Assembly: GCA_022705265.1 (NCBI GenBank)
Contig: JAKJEU010000087.1
Span: 1 to 6,482 of the forward strand
Direction: 5' to 3'
From: Pseudomonadota bacterium
GTDB lineage: Bacteria; Pseudomonadota; Alphaproteobacteria; JAKJEU01
DNA length: 6,482 nucleotides
The stretch's first letter is position 1; the number at the start of each line of letters is the position of its first letter. Of the stretch, positions 6,049-6,482 are shown one piece after another. The notes beneath the pieces were generated by a model. That model made no database searches and had not been told where the DNA came from. It was given only the letters and a program-made list of their open reading frames with translations. A program made the position numbers and the translations under genes.

Positions 6049-6482
6049 ATGAGTAAAACAGTTTTATTTGCGATTTTAGAAGAGTATGCAGATTATGAAG
6101 CAGGATATGTTTCTTTGTTGCTTCAAGCAATGAGCAAAGGGGAATATGTTGTTAAAACTGTTTCTTTTCAAAAAAATCCAATTAAGTCTATGGGCGGTTT
6201 TACTGTAATTCCCGATTACGATGTTGTTTCGGCTCCAAAAGATTTTGTTGGGCTTGTTTTAATTGGTGGAATGTCATGGAGAAAAGAAGAAGCAAAAGCT
6301 ATAAAATCTTTGGTTAAATATGCGTTTGATAAGGATAAATTAGTAGCAGGAATTTGTGATGCAGCAGGCTTTCTTGCCACAACTGGTATATTAAATAATA
6401 TAAAACATACGGCAAATGATTTAGATGATATAAAACTGTGGGCAGGGGATAATTACAAAGGCGAATCAAAATATATAAGAGA
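6049..6482 (+). CDS. DJ-1/PfpI family protein, 3' end outside window
   Basis: The first 144 residues of a class I glutamine amidotransferase-like protein are present. The core strand is followed by EEYADYEAGYV, whose E17 fits the conserved acidic partner of the reactive cysteine. Next come SMGGFTVIPDYD, LIGGMSWRKEEA (72-82), the nucleophile elbow AGICDAAGFLA with C103, and GILNNIKHTAND with H120. The order and spacing resemble DJ-1 (E18, C106) and small Bacillus members such as YdeA. Such proteins act in the cytoplasm as stress-related hydrolases, deglycase-like enzymes or chaperones. The exact activity of this subgroup is not settled. AAGGA at 6036-6040 lies 8 nt before the ATG at 6049, which fixes the start. 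A promoter is not evident in the 66-bp gap, so expression may come from read-through of the DUF5665 terminator or from an unrecognised site. Confidence 0.9.
   Translation, partial: MSKTVLFAILEEYADYEAGYVSLLLQAMSKGEYVVKTVSFQKNPIKSMGGFTVIPDYDVVSAPKDFVGLVLIGGMSWRKEEAKAIKSLVKYAFDKDKLVAGICDAAGFLATTGILNNIKHTANDLDDIKLWAGDNYKGESKYIR

Overview
This is a 6.5-kb stretch of an AT-rich bacterial chromosome with short intergenic gaps and no mobile element, CRISPR array, tRNA or rRNA. The source is most likely a low-GC alphaproteobacterium, perhaps one of the AT-rich host- or gut-associated lineages. This is an inference from the style of the pyruvate phosphate dikinase, from an operator that matches the alphaproteobacterial Irr box, and from two genes that appear to start at or next to their transcription start. 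Other low-GC bacteria are not excluded.

Layout: (1) 3-359 (+) is the C-terminal end of an NADH oxidase/NADH peroxidase-type flavoprotein. (2) 356-1282 (-) is a metal-dependent amidohydrolase (Amidohydrolase_2 type) that converges on it, and the two stop codons share the bases TTAA. (3) A 116-bp divergent region holds a perfect 8-1-8 palindrome (TTTAGAAT-G-ATTCTAAA) between the -35 and -10 of a plus-strand promoter. (4) 1399-2544 (+) encodes a 381-aa protein that looks like a remote member of the PvcA/Dit1 isocyanide synthase family, with a C-terminal CxxCxxCxC cluster. (5) 2682-5351 (+) is full-length pyruvate, phosphate dikinase (ppdK), ended by a strong intrinsic terminator. (6) 5352-5682 contains no evident protein gene. 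Besides the ppdK terminator it holds three hairpins in a row, best explained as a minus-strand small RNA of about 165 nt with its own promoter and terminator. (7) 5683-5982 (+) is a small DUF5665-type membrane protein, followed by an unusual terminator in which one segment can pair with either of two copies of the same sequence. (8) 6049-6482 (+) is a DJ-1/PfpI-family protein cut by the window end.

The genes do not form one obvious operon. ppdK stands alone between its own leader and terminator and links pyruvate with phosphoenolpyruvate. The flavoprotein and the DJ-1-like protein both fit redox or stress handling. The isonitrile-synthase-like gene under an iron- or peroxide-type operator is the least explained part, and together with the candidate small RNA it is the main reason to look again at this window.
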